NCBI RefSeq assembly: GCF_900120005.1
Contig: NZ_LT635449.1
Location: 357,410-421,409 of the forward strand
DNA length: 64,000 bases
Reading direction: 5' to 3'
Source: Holdemania sp. Marseille-P2844
GTDB taxonomy: Bacteria > Bacillota_I > Bacilli_A > Erysipelotrichales > Erysipelotrichaceae
The first letter of the stretch is position 1; each line of letters starts with the position of its first letter. Both the position numbers and the translations under genes were made by a program. Of this stretch, positions 1-8,906 are shown one piece after another. The notes under the pieces were generated by a model, which saw only the letters and a program-made list of their open reading frames with translations, did no database searches and was not told the origin of the DNA.

Positions 1-98
1 AAGCACGGCGGAAAGACAGCGGACACTTCGTGTTAAAGCTGGCCGGCCTGCTTCTGACGTTGAGTATTTTATTAACGATCTTCTATGAAGTGATCTGA
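1..98 (+). CDS. C-terminal end of a membrane protein gene (partial)
   Basis: The third frame is open from the window edge to a TGA at 96-98, giving the last 31 residues of a protein that starts outside the window. The fragment has a basic stretch (ARRKDSGH) followed by a hydrophobic run of about 18 residues rich in Leu, Ile and Thr, ending FYEVI. That looks like a final transmembrane helix with a very short tail. There is too little to name a family. The other two forward frames also read through part of this stretch, so the choice rests on hydrophobicity. Confidence 0.35.
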   Translation, partial: ARRKDSGHFVLKLAGLLLTLSILLTIFYEVI

Positions 99-192
99 AT
101 GAGAAGGGAATCGATTCATCGTCATTTTGAACGCCTTTGAATTTTTTTGCATTTCTTTTCATTTAGGACTCGATTTTTTGAAAAGAATTTTG

Positions 193-198
193 TATAAT
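193..198 (+). promoter_or_regulatory. -10 element of the tRNA-Ser promoter
   Basis: A perfect TATAAT lies 12 bases before the 5' end of tRNA-Ser, the usual spacing for a tRNA transcript with a very short leader. The region upstream is T-rich, and I see no good -35 at 17 bases. Confidence 0.5.
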
Positions 199-210
199 AA
201 GAAGGCACAC

Positions 211-299
211 GGAGAAATACCCAAGTGGCCGAAGGGACCAGTTTCGAAAACTGGCAGAGGTGAAAGCCTGCGGGGGTTCGACTCCCTCTTTCTCCGCCA
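211..299 (+). tRNA. tRNA-Ser (anticodon CGA), CCA encoded
   Basis: An 89-base class II tRNA with a long variable arm. The acceptor strands are GGAGAAA at the start and TTTCTCC before the discriminator G and encoded CCA. The anticodon stem CCAGT/ACTGG closes a loop TTCGAAA, giving anticodon CGA at 245-247, which reads UCG. The T-loop GGTTCGACTCC is standard. It is followed at once by an intrinsic terminator, so it is a single-gene transcription unit. Confidence 0.96.
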
Positions 300-308
300 T
301 ATGTAAAT

Positions 309-333
309 AAAGCTCTCATTCGAGAGCTTTTTT
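309..333 (+). terminator. Intrinsic terminator of tRNA-Ser
   Basis: AAAGCTCTC (309-317), loop ATTC, GAGAGCTTT (322-330), then a T-run. It starts 9 bases after the tRNA CCA. Confidence 0.9.
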
Positions 334-374
334 CGTATTTTCCCAAACGCGGGTCCCCGCAGGCGGCAGCGCGA

Positions 375-620
375 TCAGGGATCCTTGAAGCGGATCATGG
401 CAAAAAAAGAGATTTCCTGCCAACTTTCCTTTACCAAGTTTCGAGCCTGACTTATAGTTTCAATCGCCGGATTTAACTGAAATTTCATCAGAAGATCAAG
501 CACTCTTCTGGTTGCGGCGGCAGTCTTGAAACCGAAGCATAACCCGTAATGTGATCTGTCCCTTGGCAACAAACTTTCTTCTTTACTTTTACCTGTAAAA
601 AAGGACATGGCTTCCCACAT
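375..620 (-). CDS. Doubtful small hypothetical ORF, 81 codons
   Basis: An open frame of 81 codons with no family I recognise. It has no hydrophobic segment; its composition is mixed, with a helical-looking middle (residues about 38-70). The only upstream purine-rich stretch, AAAGGATGTGG, overlaps the first ATG, which is a poor ribosome-site arrangement. It lies downstream of the alpha/beta hydrolase on the same strand. It may be a degraded gene or chance. I keep it only because nothing else explains this interval. Confidence 0.25.
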   Translation of the reverse strand: MWEAMSFFTGKSKEESLLPRDRSHYGLCFGFKTAAATRRVLDLLMKFQLNPAIETISQARNLVKESWQEISFFAMIRFKDP

Positions 621-640
621 CCTTTTATAAAAAATGAAGA

Positions 641-1708
641 CTACGCTAACAAGACGGCGCGCAGCGCATTGAGGAAAAACTCCGGCTGGTCGATCATCGT
701 ATTATGTCCGGCATTCGGAATCAGGATCAGCTGCTTCCGCGGCGCTTCGATCCCCGCGAAGTATTCCTGCGCGATCGGATACGGCGTCTGCCAGTCCTGA
801 TCGCCTAACAAATAGTACACTGGGACTTCGTAATGCCGATCCAGTGCTTCCAGATCAAAGCTCATCAGTTCCTGAAGCAACGGCAGCTGCAGCTTGAAAT
901 CAAGGTTGAAGTAGACTGAGAACTCGCCAGGGTTGACATCGGGCGCCACCAGCATTTGCCACAGAGCTTTCAGCGAGATTGGAGCAGCGAGATGATATTT
1001 CCGCTGCAGCCTGCGCACGGCCATCATTTTATCCATCATTTCCTGATCAAATTGCGTTTGGGGATACGGCGTCAGTGCCAACAGCCGTTGGACGTCGTGA
1101 TCCGCTCCGGCGATCCGCGCTTTCTGCAGCACTTTCTGATAGCCGGTTTCTTCGTTGCGCCGCATACTGACGACCTGACCGACGCCGACGTAAGCTTTCA
1201 CGCGGTCAGGATACTTGCGAACAAACATCGTGCCCAGCACGCTGCCCCAGGAATGACCGAGAATGAAAATCTTATCCTGATGATATTGCGCACGCAGCAC
1301 ATCGCAGATCTCACGCGTGTCCTCGATCAGCTGATCCAGCGTCAGCGAAGAAGCCAGCTCCTCCTTCTGATCGGCGTTGATCTGCAGCGTCTTGCCGCAC
1401 AGCCGCTGATCCCAATTCACCACCGTGAAATACTTTTCCCATTCGCGCTGATACAGATAGCGCGTCGGCATCGCGGATTCGCCCGGCCCGCCGTGCAGAA
1501 CTAACAGCACCGGATTTTCATCGTTCTCCGTGCGGTGCACCAGATACTGTTGAATCCCATTGATCATCCGGTATTCCTTCAGCTCAAACCCGGCGTCTTG
1601 ATCAAAACGCTGCTTTCGCTGATTAGCCTTGCGCTGCACGGCATACGCCGTTCCCACCGCAGCGGCGGCGCCGAAAGTTGTCAGTAAACATTTCGTACTG
1701 AGTTTCAT
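641..1708 (-). CDS. Membrane-anchored alpha/beta hydrolase, prolyl aminopeptidase-like (S33)
   Basis: A 355-residue alpha/beta hydrolase. The oxyanion motif HGGPG is at 72-76, the DQR motif typical of proline iminopeptidases near 100, the nucleophile elbow GHSWG at 151-155 (Ser153), a likely acid Asp in LLGDQDW near 307, and the catalytic His in NAGH near 335. Residues 1-25 are a hydrophobic stretch with no lipobox, so the enzyme is probably tethered outside the membrane. AAAGGAGG lies 9 bases before the ATG. It follows relA by 15 bases and probably shares its transcript. Family knowledge suggests removal of N-terminal residues from peptides; the substrate is not visible, and a general esterase role is possible. 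Confidence 0.85.
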   Translation of the reverse strand: MKLSTKCLLTTFGAAAAVGTAYAVQRKANQRKQRFDQDAGFELKEYRMINGIQQYLVHRTENDENPVLLVLHGGPGESAMPTRYLYQREWEKYFTVVNWDQRLCGKTLQINADQKEELASSLTLDQLIEDTREICDVLRAQYHQDKIFILGHSWGSVLGTMFVRKYPDRVKAYVGVGQVVSMRRNEETGYQKVLQKARIAGADHDVQRLLALTPYPQTQFDQEMMDKMMAVRRLQRKYHLAAPISLKALWQMLVAPDVNPGEFSVYFNLDFKLQLPLLQELMSFDLEALDRHYEVPVYYLLGDQDWQTPYPIAQEYFAGIEAPRKQLILIPNAGHNTMIDQPEFFLNALRAVLLA

Positions 1709-1723
1709 GTATGAAGTCCTCCT

Positions 1724-3922
1724 TTACTGGATTACCCGTTCCACGCTGACCACGCTGTTCACCTTTTTCAGATTGGCGATCAGCGTTTTTAAATGATCGT
1801 AATCATCGACCAGCAGCATGATTTTTGTCGATACCGTCAATTCTTCCTGATTGACGGAGGAATTGATATTCTGCAGCGATGCCTTGCATTGCGAGATGAC
1901 CGTCATCAAATCAGTTAACAGGAAATTGCGGTCGTGGCTGTAAATCTGAATCGTCGCTTCATATTTGCGCGGTTCGCGGCGGTCGTCCCATTCCACGTCG
2001 ATCAGCCGCGATTTCTCGTTGGCGACGTTCGGACAATCCCGGCGGTGAACCTTGACGCCGTTGCCCTTGGAGATATAACCGACGATTTCATCGCCCGGGA
2101 TCGGGCTGCAGCAGCCGGCCAGCGAAATCATCATCGACTCGATGCCCGGCACGATAATCCCGGATTTGCTCGGCGCTTTGCGGGCTGGAGAAAACGACCG
2201 GCTGACCGTTTCATTATCCAGAATGATCGGTTTTTTCTGATTTGTCAGCTTTTCAATGACGCTGATCACCGAGATCGACTTCACGGCGATCCCGTACATC
2301 AGATCGGTATAGGAGCCGACCTGAAACGCCGTCAGAATGCTTTCAATCTTTTTCCGTTCAAAATAATCCTTTTCCGGATAGCCGCGTTTTTTCAGCTCGT
2401 CGCGGATGATCTGTTCGCCCCGTTCGATAAACTCCTGTTTCTTCTCGACTTCCTTCTTCTGCAGAAAGCCGCGGATCTTGTTTTTCGCATGGTTGGTCTT
2501 GACAAATTTCAGCCAGTCCTCGCTTGGGCCCGCGGACTGCTTGGACGTCTTGATCTGCACGACGTCGCCGGTTTTTAACGGCGTGTTCAGCGGCACCAGC
2601 GTTTCGTTAACCATCGCGCCGACGGTGGAATGGCCGACCTCGGTATGCACACGGTAGGCGAAGTCAATCGGCGTGGAGCCGTTAGGCAGCTCGATGACCC
2701 GCCCTTTCGGCGTCATGACATAGACGTTCGCCTCAAAGATATCCTTCTGCAGCGTATCCATGTATTCGTTGGGATCATCGCTGAGATCGCCGGTCAGCGC
2801 CGACAGATCACGGAACCACGACAGCTTCTGTTCGATTTCACGCTGTTCCTTATGCGGATCATACTTCGTGCCTTCCTTGTAGCGCCAGTGCGCCGCAATG
2901 CCCATCTCGGCGATACTGTCCATCTCCTCGGTGCGGATCTGAATCTCAAAAATGCGCCCTTCATCGCCGACGATCGTCGTGTGCAGCGACTGGTACATGT
3001 TCGATTTCGGCACCGCGATATAGTCCTTCAAGCGACCGGGAATCGGGCGGTAAGCGGCGTGGATATAGCCGAGGATTTCATAACAGTTCAGCTTGGTCTG
3101 AGTAACGATCCGGATCGCTAACAAATCGAGGATTTCCTCAAACCGTTTGTTCTTCGTCTTCATCTTTTTGTAGATGCTGTAAAGATGCTTACTGCGGCCG
3201 AAAATCCGGAATTCGATGTTTTTTTCCTGCAGCATTTCAGAAATGTCGCGGATCATGTGCTTGACCTGCTCGTCCCGCATCGCCTTTTTCTCTTCGACCA
3301 GATGTGCGATCTCATAGTATTTCTCGCGGTCGAGATAGTAAAAGCTGAGATCCTCCAATTCGTTTTTGATCTCGCTGATACCTAAGCGGTGGGCGATCGG
3401 CGCGTAGACCTGCAGCGTTTCCGCCGCGATCTTCTGCTGCTTTTGCGGCGGCATGTACTGCAGCGTGCGCATGTTGTGCAGCCGGTCGACCAGCTTGATC
3501 ACGATTACGCGGATATCGTTGGCCATCGCGATAAAGATCTTACGATGATTCGCCGCCTGATATTCCTTCTCGTCCTTAAATTTCAGATTGCCGATCTTGG
3601 TGACCCCTTCCACCAGCATCGTGATTTCCTCGTCGAAATCCGCGCTCATCTGCTCGGCCGAAACGCCGCAGTCCTCCAGCACGTCGTGCAGAAGCCCCGC
3701 GCAGATCGTCCGCGGTCCGACCTTCATCGTCGCCAGGATATAACCCACCTGGGCGGCGTGGATCATATACGGTTCCCCGCTGCGGCGGAATTGCCCCTGA
3801 TGGTGTTCCTGCGCATAGCGGTACGCCCTTTCGATCAGAGCCAGGCTGTCCGGCTCCTGGATGTAGGTCTTCACCTCATTCATCAGCTCATCCAGCGTGA
3901 TCATCGTATTCCCTTTATCCAC
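1724..3922 (-). CDS. relA: Bifunctional (p)ppGpp synthetase/hydrolase RelA/SpoT (Rel)
   Basis: A 732-residue long RSH protein with the full domain set. The HD hydrolase domain has GLLHDVLED near 77-84 and KLVDRLHNMRTL near 140-155. The synthetase domain has RLKDYIAVPKSNMYQSLHT. A TGS domain follows (VYVMTPKGRVIELPNGST), then a conserved helical/zinc-finger part with AGCCSPIPGDEI and HRRDCPN, and a C-terminal ACT domain. Both active sites look intact, so it should make and degrade (p)ppGpp in amino-acid starvation. The GTG at 3922 has GGGGGA upstream; an internal ATG at 3904 has AAAGGG 6 bases upstream and is an equally good start. It lies directly downstream of apt, as in Bacillus. Confidence 0.96.
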   Translation of the reverse strand: MDKGNTMITLDELMNEVKTYIQEPDSLALIERAYRYAQEHHQGQFRRSGEPYMIHAAQVGYILATMKVGPRTICAGLLHDVLEDCGVSAEQMSADFDEEITMLVEGVTKIGNLKFKDEKEYQAANHRKIFIAMANDIRVIVIKLVDRLHNMRTLQYMPPQKQQKIAAETLQVYAPIAHRLGISEIKNELEDLSFYYLDREKYYEIAHLVEEKKAMRDEQVKHMIRDISEMLQEKNIEFRIFGRSKHLYSIYKKMKTKNKRFEEILDLLAIRIVTQTKLNCYEILGYIHAAYRPIPGRLKDYIAVPKSNMYQSLHTTIVGDEGRIFEIQIRTEEMDSIAEMGIAAHWRYKEGTKYDPHKEQREIEQKLSWFRDLSALTGDLSDDPNEYMDTLQKDIFEANVYVMTPKGRVIELPNGSTPIDFAYRVHTEVGHSTVGAMVNETLVPLNTPLKTGDVVQIKTSKQSAGPSEDWLKFVKTNHAKNKIRGFLQKKEVEKKQEFIERGEQIIRDELKKRGYPEKDYFERKKIESILTAFQVGSYTDLMYGIAVKSISVISVIEKLTNQKKPIILDNETVSRSFSPARKAPSKSGIIVPGIESMMISLAGCCSPIPGDEIVGYISKGNGVKVHRRDCPNVANEKSRLIDVEWDDRREPRKYEATIQIYSHDRNFLLTDLMTVISQCKASLQNINSSVNQEELTVSTKIMLLVDDYDHLKTLIANLKKVNSVVSVERVIQ

Positions 3923-3942
3923 AACCCATTCCCCCTTTTTTG

Positions 3943-3970
3943 AGAAAAACCGAAGAGAATCCTCTTCGGC
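3943..3970 (-). terminator. Intrinsic terminator after apt
   Basis: CCGAAGAG (3950-3957), loop AATC, CTCTTCGG (3962-3969), abutting the apt stop codon. On the minus strand the stem is followed by TTTTTC. It probably allows partial read-through into relA. Confidence 0.8.
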
Positions 3971-4486
3971 TTATTCGTAGGACATCAACGTAAAGACTTC
4001 GTAGCCCGCCAGCGCCTCGCGCCCTTTCAAGCCTTCCAGCTCGATCAGAAACGCACAGCCGACAACCACGCCGCCCAGTTCTTCGATCATTTTAATCGTG
4101 GCCTGAACGGTGCCGCCGGTCGCCAAGAGATCGTCGACGATCAGCACTTTCTGCCCCGGCTTGATCGCGTCCTTGTGCATGTGCAGTTCGTTGGATCCAT
4201 ATTCCAGATCGTAGCGGTAGCTGATCGTTTCACGCGGCAGCTTGCCCGGCTTGCGGACCGGCACAAAGCCGATATGCAGATTCGCGGCCACCGGACAGCC
4301 GAAGATGAAGCCGCGGGATTCTGGCCCTGCGATCACTTCCGCGCCGACCTGTTCGGCAAACTTCTGAATTTCTGATGTCGCCGCGTGGAACGCTTCGCCG
4401 TTGCTCATCAGCGGCGTAATATCGCGGAACAGCACGCCCGGCTGCGGGAAATCAGGAATTGAAGCAATATATTTTTTAAAGTCCAT
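3971..4486 (-). CDS. apt: Adenine phosphoribosyltransferase
   Basis: A 171-residue type I phosphoribosyltransferase that converts adenine and PRPP to AMP in purine salvage. The PRPP-binding loop [13 protein letters not shown] is at 114-126, the N-terminal [16 protein letters not shown] motif at 11-26, and AGPESRGF near 53-60, all diagnostic for APRT. Length is normal. GGAGG precedes the ATG by 9 bases. It sits between recJ and relA in the order known from Bacillus, so purine salvage and the stringent-response enzyme share a neighbourhood and perhaps a transcript. Confidence 0.97.
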   Translation of the reverse strand: MDFKKYIASIPDFPQPGVLFRDITPLMSNGEAFHAATSEIQKFAEQVGAEVIAGPESRGFIFGCPVAANLHIGFVPVRKPGKLPRETISYRYDLEYGSNELHMHKDAIKPGQKVLIVDDLLATGGTVQATIKMIEELGGVVVGCAFLIELEGLKGREALAGYEVFTLMSYE

Positions 4487-4544
4487 GGATGGATGCCTCC
4501 TATAATACCGTTATTATAACAAATTTTTATCAAATTGAACTGTT

Positions 4545-6149
4545 TTATTCAACAGTTTCCACAAGAATCGAGCACTTTTCCCGCCCGCGGAAGCGGTTGA
4601 TCTGCAGCTGACCGATCCAGCTGACCGGATGCGGATTGTCCAGTTCCCGGTTAAAGCTGATCGCGTCGATCAGATCGACGCCGTTGGTCGTCTGCCATTT
4701 AGGATAAACTTCTTTCATTTTGGCGTATTGCAGAATCGTCAGCCCGCTGACCTCAAAGGTCACCGGCTCAAACTGCTGCCCAAACGGAGCCAACTGATCC
4801 AGCTCATGCAGCGCCGTCAGATTGATTTCCTGAGCGCTGACCGGCAATACCTGCAGCGTCGGCTCCTGCAGCGCTAAATTCAGCGTTTTCATTTTAGCCA
4901 GGATCGCCTGCCTCAACGGTTCCAGCTGATCCGCCGCGACTTCGATGCCGGCTGCCTGAGCATGGCCGCCAAACTGGATCAGATACCCGCGCAGATCCTC
5001 AAAGAAGGTCTGGATATCCAAACCCGGTACGCTGCGCACCGAACCTTTGTAGCCCTGAGCGCTGGGCGCCAGCACCAGCGTCGGCCGATGCGTTTCGTTC
5101 ATGATCCGGCCCGCGACCAGACCGACGATGCCTTCGTGGAATTCCCCGTCCGCAATCACATGGAAAGGATCCTCAGGATGCATCTGTTCCATCGCCGTTT
5201 TGGTCATCTTGTCGCTCATCTGGCGGCGCTTCTGATTAATCTGGCGGATCTGCGCCGCCGCGGATTCGATCTGTGCCGGATCTTCCAGCAGCAGATAGCG
5301 CACGATGTTGTTGATATTGCACAGCTCGGCCAGCCGGCCAGCAGCGTTGAGCTTCGGCACGATCTGGTAGGCGACTTCTTTCTCCGTCCACAGCTCGCAT
5401 TTCTTTTCATTGAGCGCTTCGATCGCCGTAAACTGGCGTTCGTTAAGATATTTCAGTCCCAGCCGCACCAGAATCCGGTTTTCTTCCCACAGCGGCATCA
5501 TATCGGCAATCGTCGCGATCGCCGCCAGCATGATCGGACGTTTGCGCGGACCCGTCATCGCCATCGACAGCTGCAGCGCCACCCCGGCTCCGCAGCAATA
5601 CTGCCATGGCCTGCCCATCCGCGACGGGTGCAGCAGCGTCAGACATTCAGGCTCCTGCTGGATTACGTGATGATCGGTGACGATCACTTCCACGCCCAGC
5701 TGCTTCGCCAAGGCCAGCGCGGGATGCGCCGCCACGCCGTTATCCACGGTCAGGATCAGCGAATAGCCCTTTTCCCTGGCCAGCTGCACGGTCTGCGCAG
5801 ATAAGCCATAACCCTCGTTGAGCCGGTGGGGAACGTAAAACCCGTTGACAATTCCTGTTCGGTCAAGCGCCTCTTTCATGATTGCGGTCGCGCACAGGCC
5901 ATCGGCGTCATAATCGCCGGCGATCAGCACTTTTTCATGCCGCTGACGCGCGGTGTCCAGCCGTTTTAAAATCTGCGTGAGTTCCGGGCTTTGGCAAGGA
6001 TGCAGCGTCAGATCCGGATTCAGCACCTGACGGATTTGTTCATCGTCCTGGCAGCGGCAGGCCAGCACCTTCGCGCACAGTTCGCTGACGCCAAATTCCT
6101 GCCGGATCCGTTTTTCTTCGCCGTTGGTTTCAATTCGTTCAATTTTCAT
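4545..6149 (-). CDS. recJ: Single-stranded-DNA-specific 5'-3' exonuclease RecJ (short form)
   Basis: A DHH/DHHA1 phosphoesterase of 534 residues. Motif I (GDYDADGLCA) is near 78-87, the TVDNG motif follows, and the DHH signature (TDHHVIQQE) lies near 155-165. The DHHA1 glycine-rich FGGHAQAAGIEV is near 390-402 and an OB-like domain follows. It resects DNA ends for recombination and mismatch repair. Bacillus RecJ is far longer, about 780 residues; this one is closer to the E. coli core, so the Bacillus-type C-terminal extension is absent. I chose the ATG at 6149 because AGGTGA lies 6 bases upstream; the GTG at 6158 is part of that ribosome site. Confidence 0.93.
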   Translation of the reverse strand: MKIERIETNGEEKRIRQEFGVSELCAKVLACRCQDDEQIRQVLNPDLTLHPCQSPELTQILKRLDTARQRHEKVLIAGDYDADGLCATAIMKEALDRTGIVNGFYVPHRLNEGYGLSAQTVQLAREKGYSLILTVDNGVAAHPALALAKQLGVEVIVTDHHVIQQEPECLTLLHPSRMGRPWQYCCGAGVALQLSMAMTGPRKRPIMLAAIATIADMMPLWEENRILVRLGLKYLNERQFTAIEALNEKKCELWTEKEVAYQIVPKLNAAGRLAELCNINNIVRYLLLEDPAQIESAAAQIRQINQKRRQMSDKMTKTAMEQMHPEDPFHVIADGEFHEGIVGLVAGRIMNETHRPTLVLAPSAQGYKGSVRSVPGLDIQTFFEDLRGYLIQFGGHAQAAGIEVAADQLEPLRQAILAKMKTLNLALQEPTLQVLPVSAQEINLTALHELDQLAPFGQQFEPVTFEVSGLTILQYAKMKEVYPKWQTTNGVDLIDAISFNRELDNPHPVSWIGQLQINRFRGREKCSILVETVE

Positions 6150-6222
6150 ATTTTTCACCTGTATTGTTTATTTTATCATAAAATACGCTGTCTGTCTGGG
6201 CTCGCGCTCCTTTCTAATGCAC

Positions 6223-6244
6223 AAAAGGCGGCTCGCGCCGCCTT
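6223..6244 (-). terminator. Intrinsic terminator after secDF
   Basis: AAGGCGGC (6225-6232), loop TCGC, GCCGCCTT (6237-6244), followed on the minus strand by TTTTGTG. It separates secDF from recJ. Confidence 0.75.
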
Positions 6245-6252
6245 CCTGATGG

Positions 6253-8547
6253 TTAATCGTTGATGCCTGGAATCGTCAGTTCGTCCAGTTTTTCTTTTTT
6301 GACTTTCTTCTTTTTCTTTTCCTTCGGCTTCACATGGGTGCGAATAGCATACCACATCTGCGGCGCAATGAAGATCGAGGAGAAGGTGCCGGCGATCAGA
6401 CCGACGAACATCGCGAAGTTGAACGTGACGATCGCACCCGATCCCATCAACAGCAGCGCGATGATCGGCAGCAGCGTTGTGATCGAAGAGAAGACGGAAC
6501 GCACCAGCGTCTTATCCAGCGAGTCGTTGACGATCTGCTTGTAATCTTCGTTTGTCAGCTTCGGCTTGCGGCTTTCCGCCACCGACTCGCGGACGCGGTC
6601 GAAGACGACGATCGAGTTGTTGATCGAATAGCCGATGATCGCCAGAATGACGGAAATCAGCTCGATGTTGATTTCCATTCTGAAGATGGCGAAGATCGCC
6701 AGAACGATTGCAACGTCATGAACCAGCGCAACGATACAGCTGACCGCATAATCCCATTTAAAGCGGATCGTGATGTAGATCAGCATCGCCACCCACGCCA
6801 GCAAGGACAGTGCGATCGCGTTCTTGACCAACTCGCGGCCGACGACCGGCGTAACGACGTTATCGTTTGGCTCAATTCCATATTTCGCCGTCAGCGTTTC
6901 CTTGATCGAAGTCAGCTGATCCTGTTCCAACGCCTGGTTCAGCGTGACGTAAACAACCTTATCGCCGGAAGCCTGTACGCGGCTCGGCTTGTAGCCCAGC
7001 GCTTCAAAATCGCTGCGGACCTCATTGGTATTCAGCGTTTCATTGGATGAAACGGTAATCTTCGTGCCGCTGGAGAAGTCGATCCCCAAATTCAGCGCAC
7101 CCTTGCCGCCAAAGCCGTTGACGCAGATCATCACGACCGCCGCCGCCAGAATAATCAGGCTGGTTGTAATCAAATACTTCGCTTTGCCGACAAAGTCGAC
7201 CTTCTTAAACGGACCGAAATAAAACTGTTCCTGACGCTTGGCCACATCCGGAATATTCGACTGCTTCACGCCGAACCAGATCTTCTTGTTGTCCAGCGCG
7301 CCGGACTTCACGATCTGATTGACTAAGAAGCGGGAGACATACACGTTTAACACCATCGTGCAGAAAACGGTGACCATCAGCATCGTCGCAAAGCCCTTGA
7401 CTGCGCCGGTGCCGAAGATATACATGATCAACGCCGCTAAGAGCGTCGTGAACTGCGCGTCGAAGATCGTCGCAAACGAAGTCGACTGTCCTTCTTTGAC
7501 GGCGTTCTGAACGGAACGGCCGGCGTACAGCTCGTCTTTGATGCGTTCGAAGGTGATGATGTTCGCGTCCACGGTCATGCCGACGCCTAAAACCAGCGCT
7601 GCGATGCCCGGCAGCGTAAAGACGCCGCCCATGCCGCCGTAAATCGCGAAGACCGCGAAGATATACAGCGCCAGCATCACGTCGGCAATCACGCCCGCGA
7701 AACGGTAGACGACCAACATGAAGACCATGACTAACGCCACGCCGACGATGCCCGCCGTCGCAGTCTTGTTAAACGCGCCGATGCCATAGTCGGCACTGAC
7801 GACGTTGGAGTAAATTTCTGTCATCTTGACAGGCAGACTGCCGGAATTGATCAGCTCCGCCAGCTCGCGCGCTTCGCTTTCCGTAAAGCCGCCGCTGATG
7901 ACGCAGTCGCCGGAAATTGCCGACTTGACCTGCGCCGCGCTGATATACTTCGCTTCGCCCCCGGCCTGCGCTACGGCCGCTTCCTTGACATAGGAATCGC
8001 CGTCTTCATAATCCAGCCAGACAATCATAATGTTGTTGCCGGTTCCCATTTCGGAAACCTTCTGCGTGATTTCCGCAAACTTCGCCTGATCGGCAATCTT
8101 CAAGCTGACGACCGGCGCGCCGTTTTCATACCCTAAAGAAGCGCCGCCTTCCTTGATGATGCTTGCATCGGAAAGCAGGTTGTCGTTGACGTCGCGGAAC
8201 GTTAAGTTCGCGGTCGAGGAAATCACCCGCCGGGCTTCCTCCTGATCCTTGACCCCCGCCAGCTGCACGCGGATGCGGTCGTTGCCTTCAATCAAAATCT
8301 GAGGTTCGCTGACCCCCAGTACGTTAATGCGCTTGCTGACGCTTTCCGCCACCGCGGACATCGCCGGCAAATCTTTGCCTTCCTGCAGCGGGCTGATCTG
8401 ATAGACGATCTCAAAGCCGCCCTGCAAATCCAAACCCAGCGTCGTGTTTCTGGCGACATCCTGCGCGAAGATGCCGATCATTGCAAAGATGGCAACAACA
8501 GTCACGATGAAGACCGTTAAACGACTTGTTCTTGTCCCCTTTTTCAT
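6253..8547 (-). CDS. secDF: SecDF fused protein-export protein
   Basis: A 764-residue natural fusion of SecD and SecF, which uses the proton gradient to pull exported proteins through the SecYEG channel. The SecD half starts with one membrane helix and the DLQGGFEIVYQI motif near 39-50, has a periplasmic-type P1 domain, then a five-helix bundle containing GVGMTVDANIITFERIKDEL. The SecF half starts near 440 with its own first helix and the GIDFSSGT motif, ending in a bundle with GYSINNSIVVFDRVRE. The C-terminus is lysine-rich (KEKKKKKVKKEK). The start ATG overlaps the comN stop as ATGA, with GGAGGA upstream inside comN, so translation is coupled. Fused SecDF is typical of Bacillota. Confidence 0.97.
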   Translation of the reverse strand: MKKGTRTSRLTVFIVTVVAIFAMIGIFAQDVARNTTLGLDLQGGFEIVYQISPLQEGKDLPAMSAVAESVSKRINVLGVSEPQILIEGNDRIRVQLAGVKDQEEARRVISSTANLTFRDVNDNLLSDASIIKEGGASLGYENGAPVVSLKIADQAKFAEITQKVSEMGTGNNIMIVWLDYEDGDSYVKEAAVAQAGGEAKYISAAQVKSAISGDCVISGGFTESEARELAELINSGSLPVKMTEIYSNVVSADYGIGAFNKTATAGIVGVALVMVFMLVVYRFAGVIADVMLALYIFAVFAIYGGMGGVFTLPGIAALVLGVGMTVDANIITFERIKDELYAGRSVQNAVKEGQSTSFATIFDAQFTTLLAALIMYIFGTGAVKGFATMLMVTVFCTMVLNVYVSRFLVNQIVKSGALDNKKIWFGVKQSNIPDVAKRQEQFYFGPFKKVDFVGKAKYLITTSLIILAAAVVMICVNGFGGKGALNLGIDFSSGTKITVSSNETLNTNEVRSDFEALGYKPSRVQASGDKVVYVTLNQALEQDQLTSIKETLTAKYGIEPNDNVVTPVVGRELVKNAIALSLLAWVAMLIYITIRFKWDYAVSCIVALVHDVAIVLAIFAIFRMEINIELISVILAIIGYSINNSIVVFDRVRESVAESRKPKLTNEDYKQIVNDSLDKTLVRSVFSSITTLLPIIALLLMGSGAIVTFNFAMFVGLIAGTFSSIFIAPQMWYAIRTHVKPKEKKKKKVKKEKLDELTIPGIND

Positions 8548-8834
8548 ACGTTTCTTCCTCCTATTAAATCGCTAAACTCTGATAATTCTTGATGATACCC
8601 TTCAATGATCGCCTGCTTTGACAAAAAGCGGACAATCTGATCTGCCGATAAAGATAATATATCATTTACAGCCTCGTGTAAAGTCTTCGGTTGATTCCTT
8701 TTCCACACCAGCTTCTGCATGACATCCTCAAGATTTTTATAGTTTAGGCCGGGAAGCTGTTCACGCTGCAGCTGCTGCAGCTTCAGCATCAGAGTGAGCT
8801 GAATCTGCTTATTTTTCAGATCCAGGGATTCCAT
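8544..8834 (-). CDS. comN: ComN-family post-transcriptional regulator
   Basis: A soluble, Leu- and Gln-rich helical protein of 96 residues. It matches ComN (YrzD) by size, by its helical pattern with LSADQIVRFLSK near the C-terminus, and above all by position between secDF and spoVB, the order found in Bacillus subtilis. There ComN controls where and how the comE mRNA is used. Sequence identity to ComN cannot be judged by eye, so the call leans on synteny. AAAGGGGAG lies 7 bases before the ATG. The last four bases overlap secDF. Confidence 0.75.
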   Translation of the reverse strand: MESLDLKNKQIQLTLMLKLQQLQREQLPGLNYKNLEDVMQKLVWKRNQPKTLHEAVNDILSLSADQIVRFLSKQAIIEGYHQELSEFSDLIGGRNV

Positions 8835-8906
8835 CTGAACTCTCCCCTTTCTTAATCATACTTATTTATTATAAATCATACTTTATAAAAAGTGGAGGAA
8901 AAAGTA

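Noticed and set aside
1934..3943. Long plus-strand frames opposite relA
   Set aside because: They are mirror frames of a gene with strong codon bias; no ribosome site and no domain.
6334..7050. Plus-strand frame of 238 codons opposite secDF
   Set aside because: Arg/Asp/Gln-rich antisense translation without a start signal.
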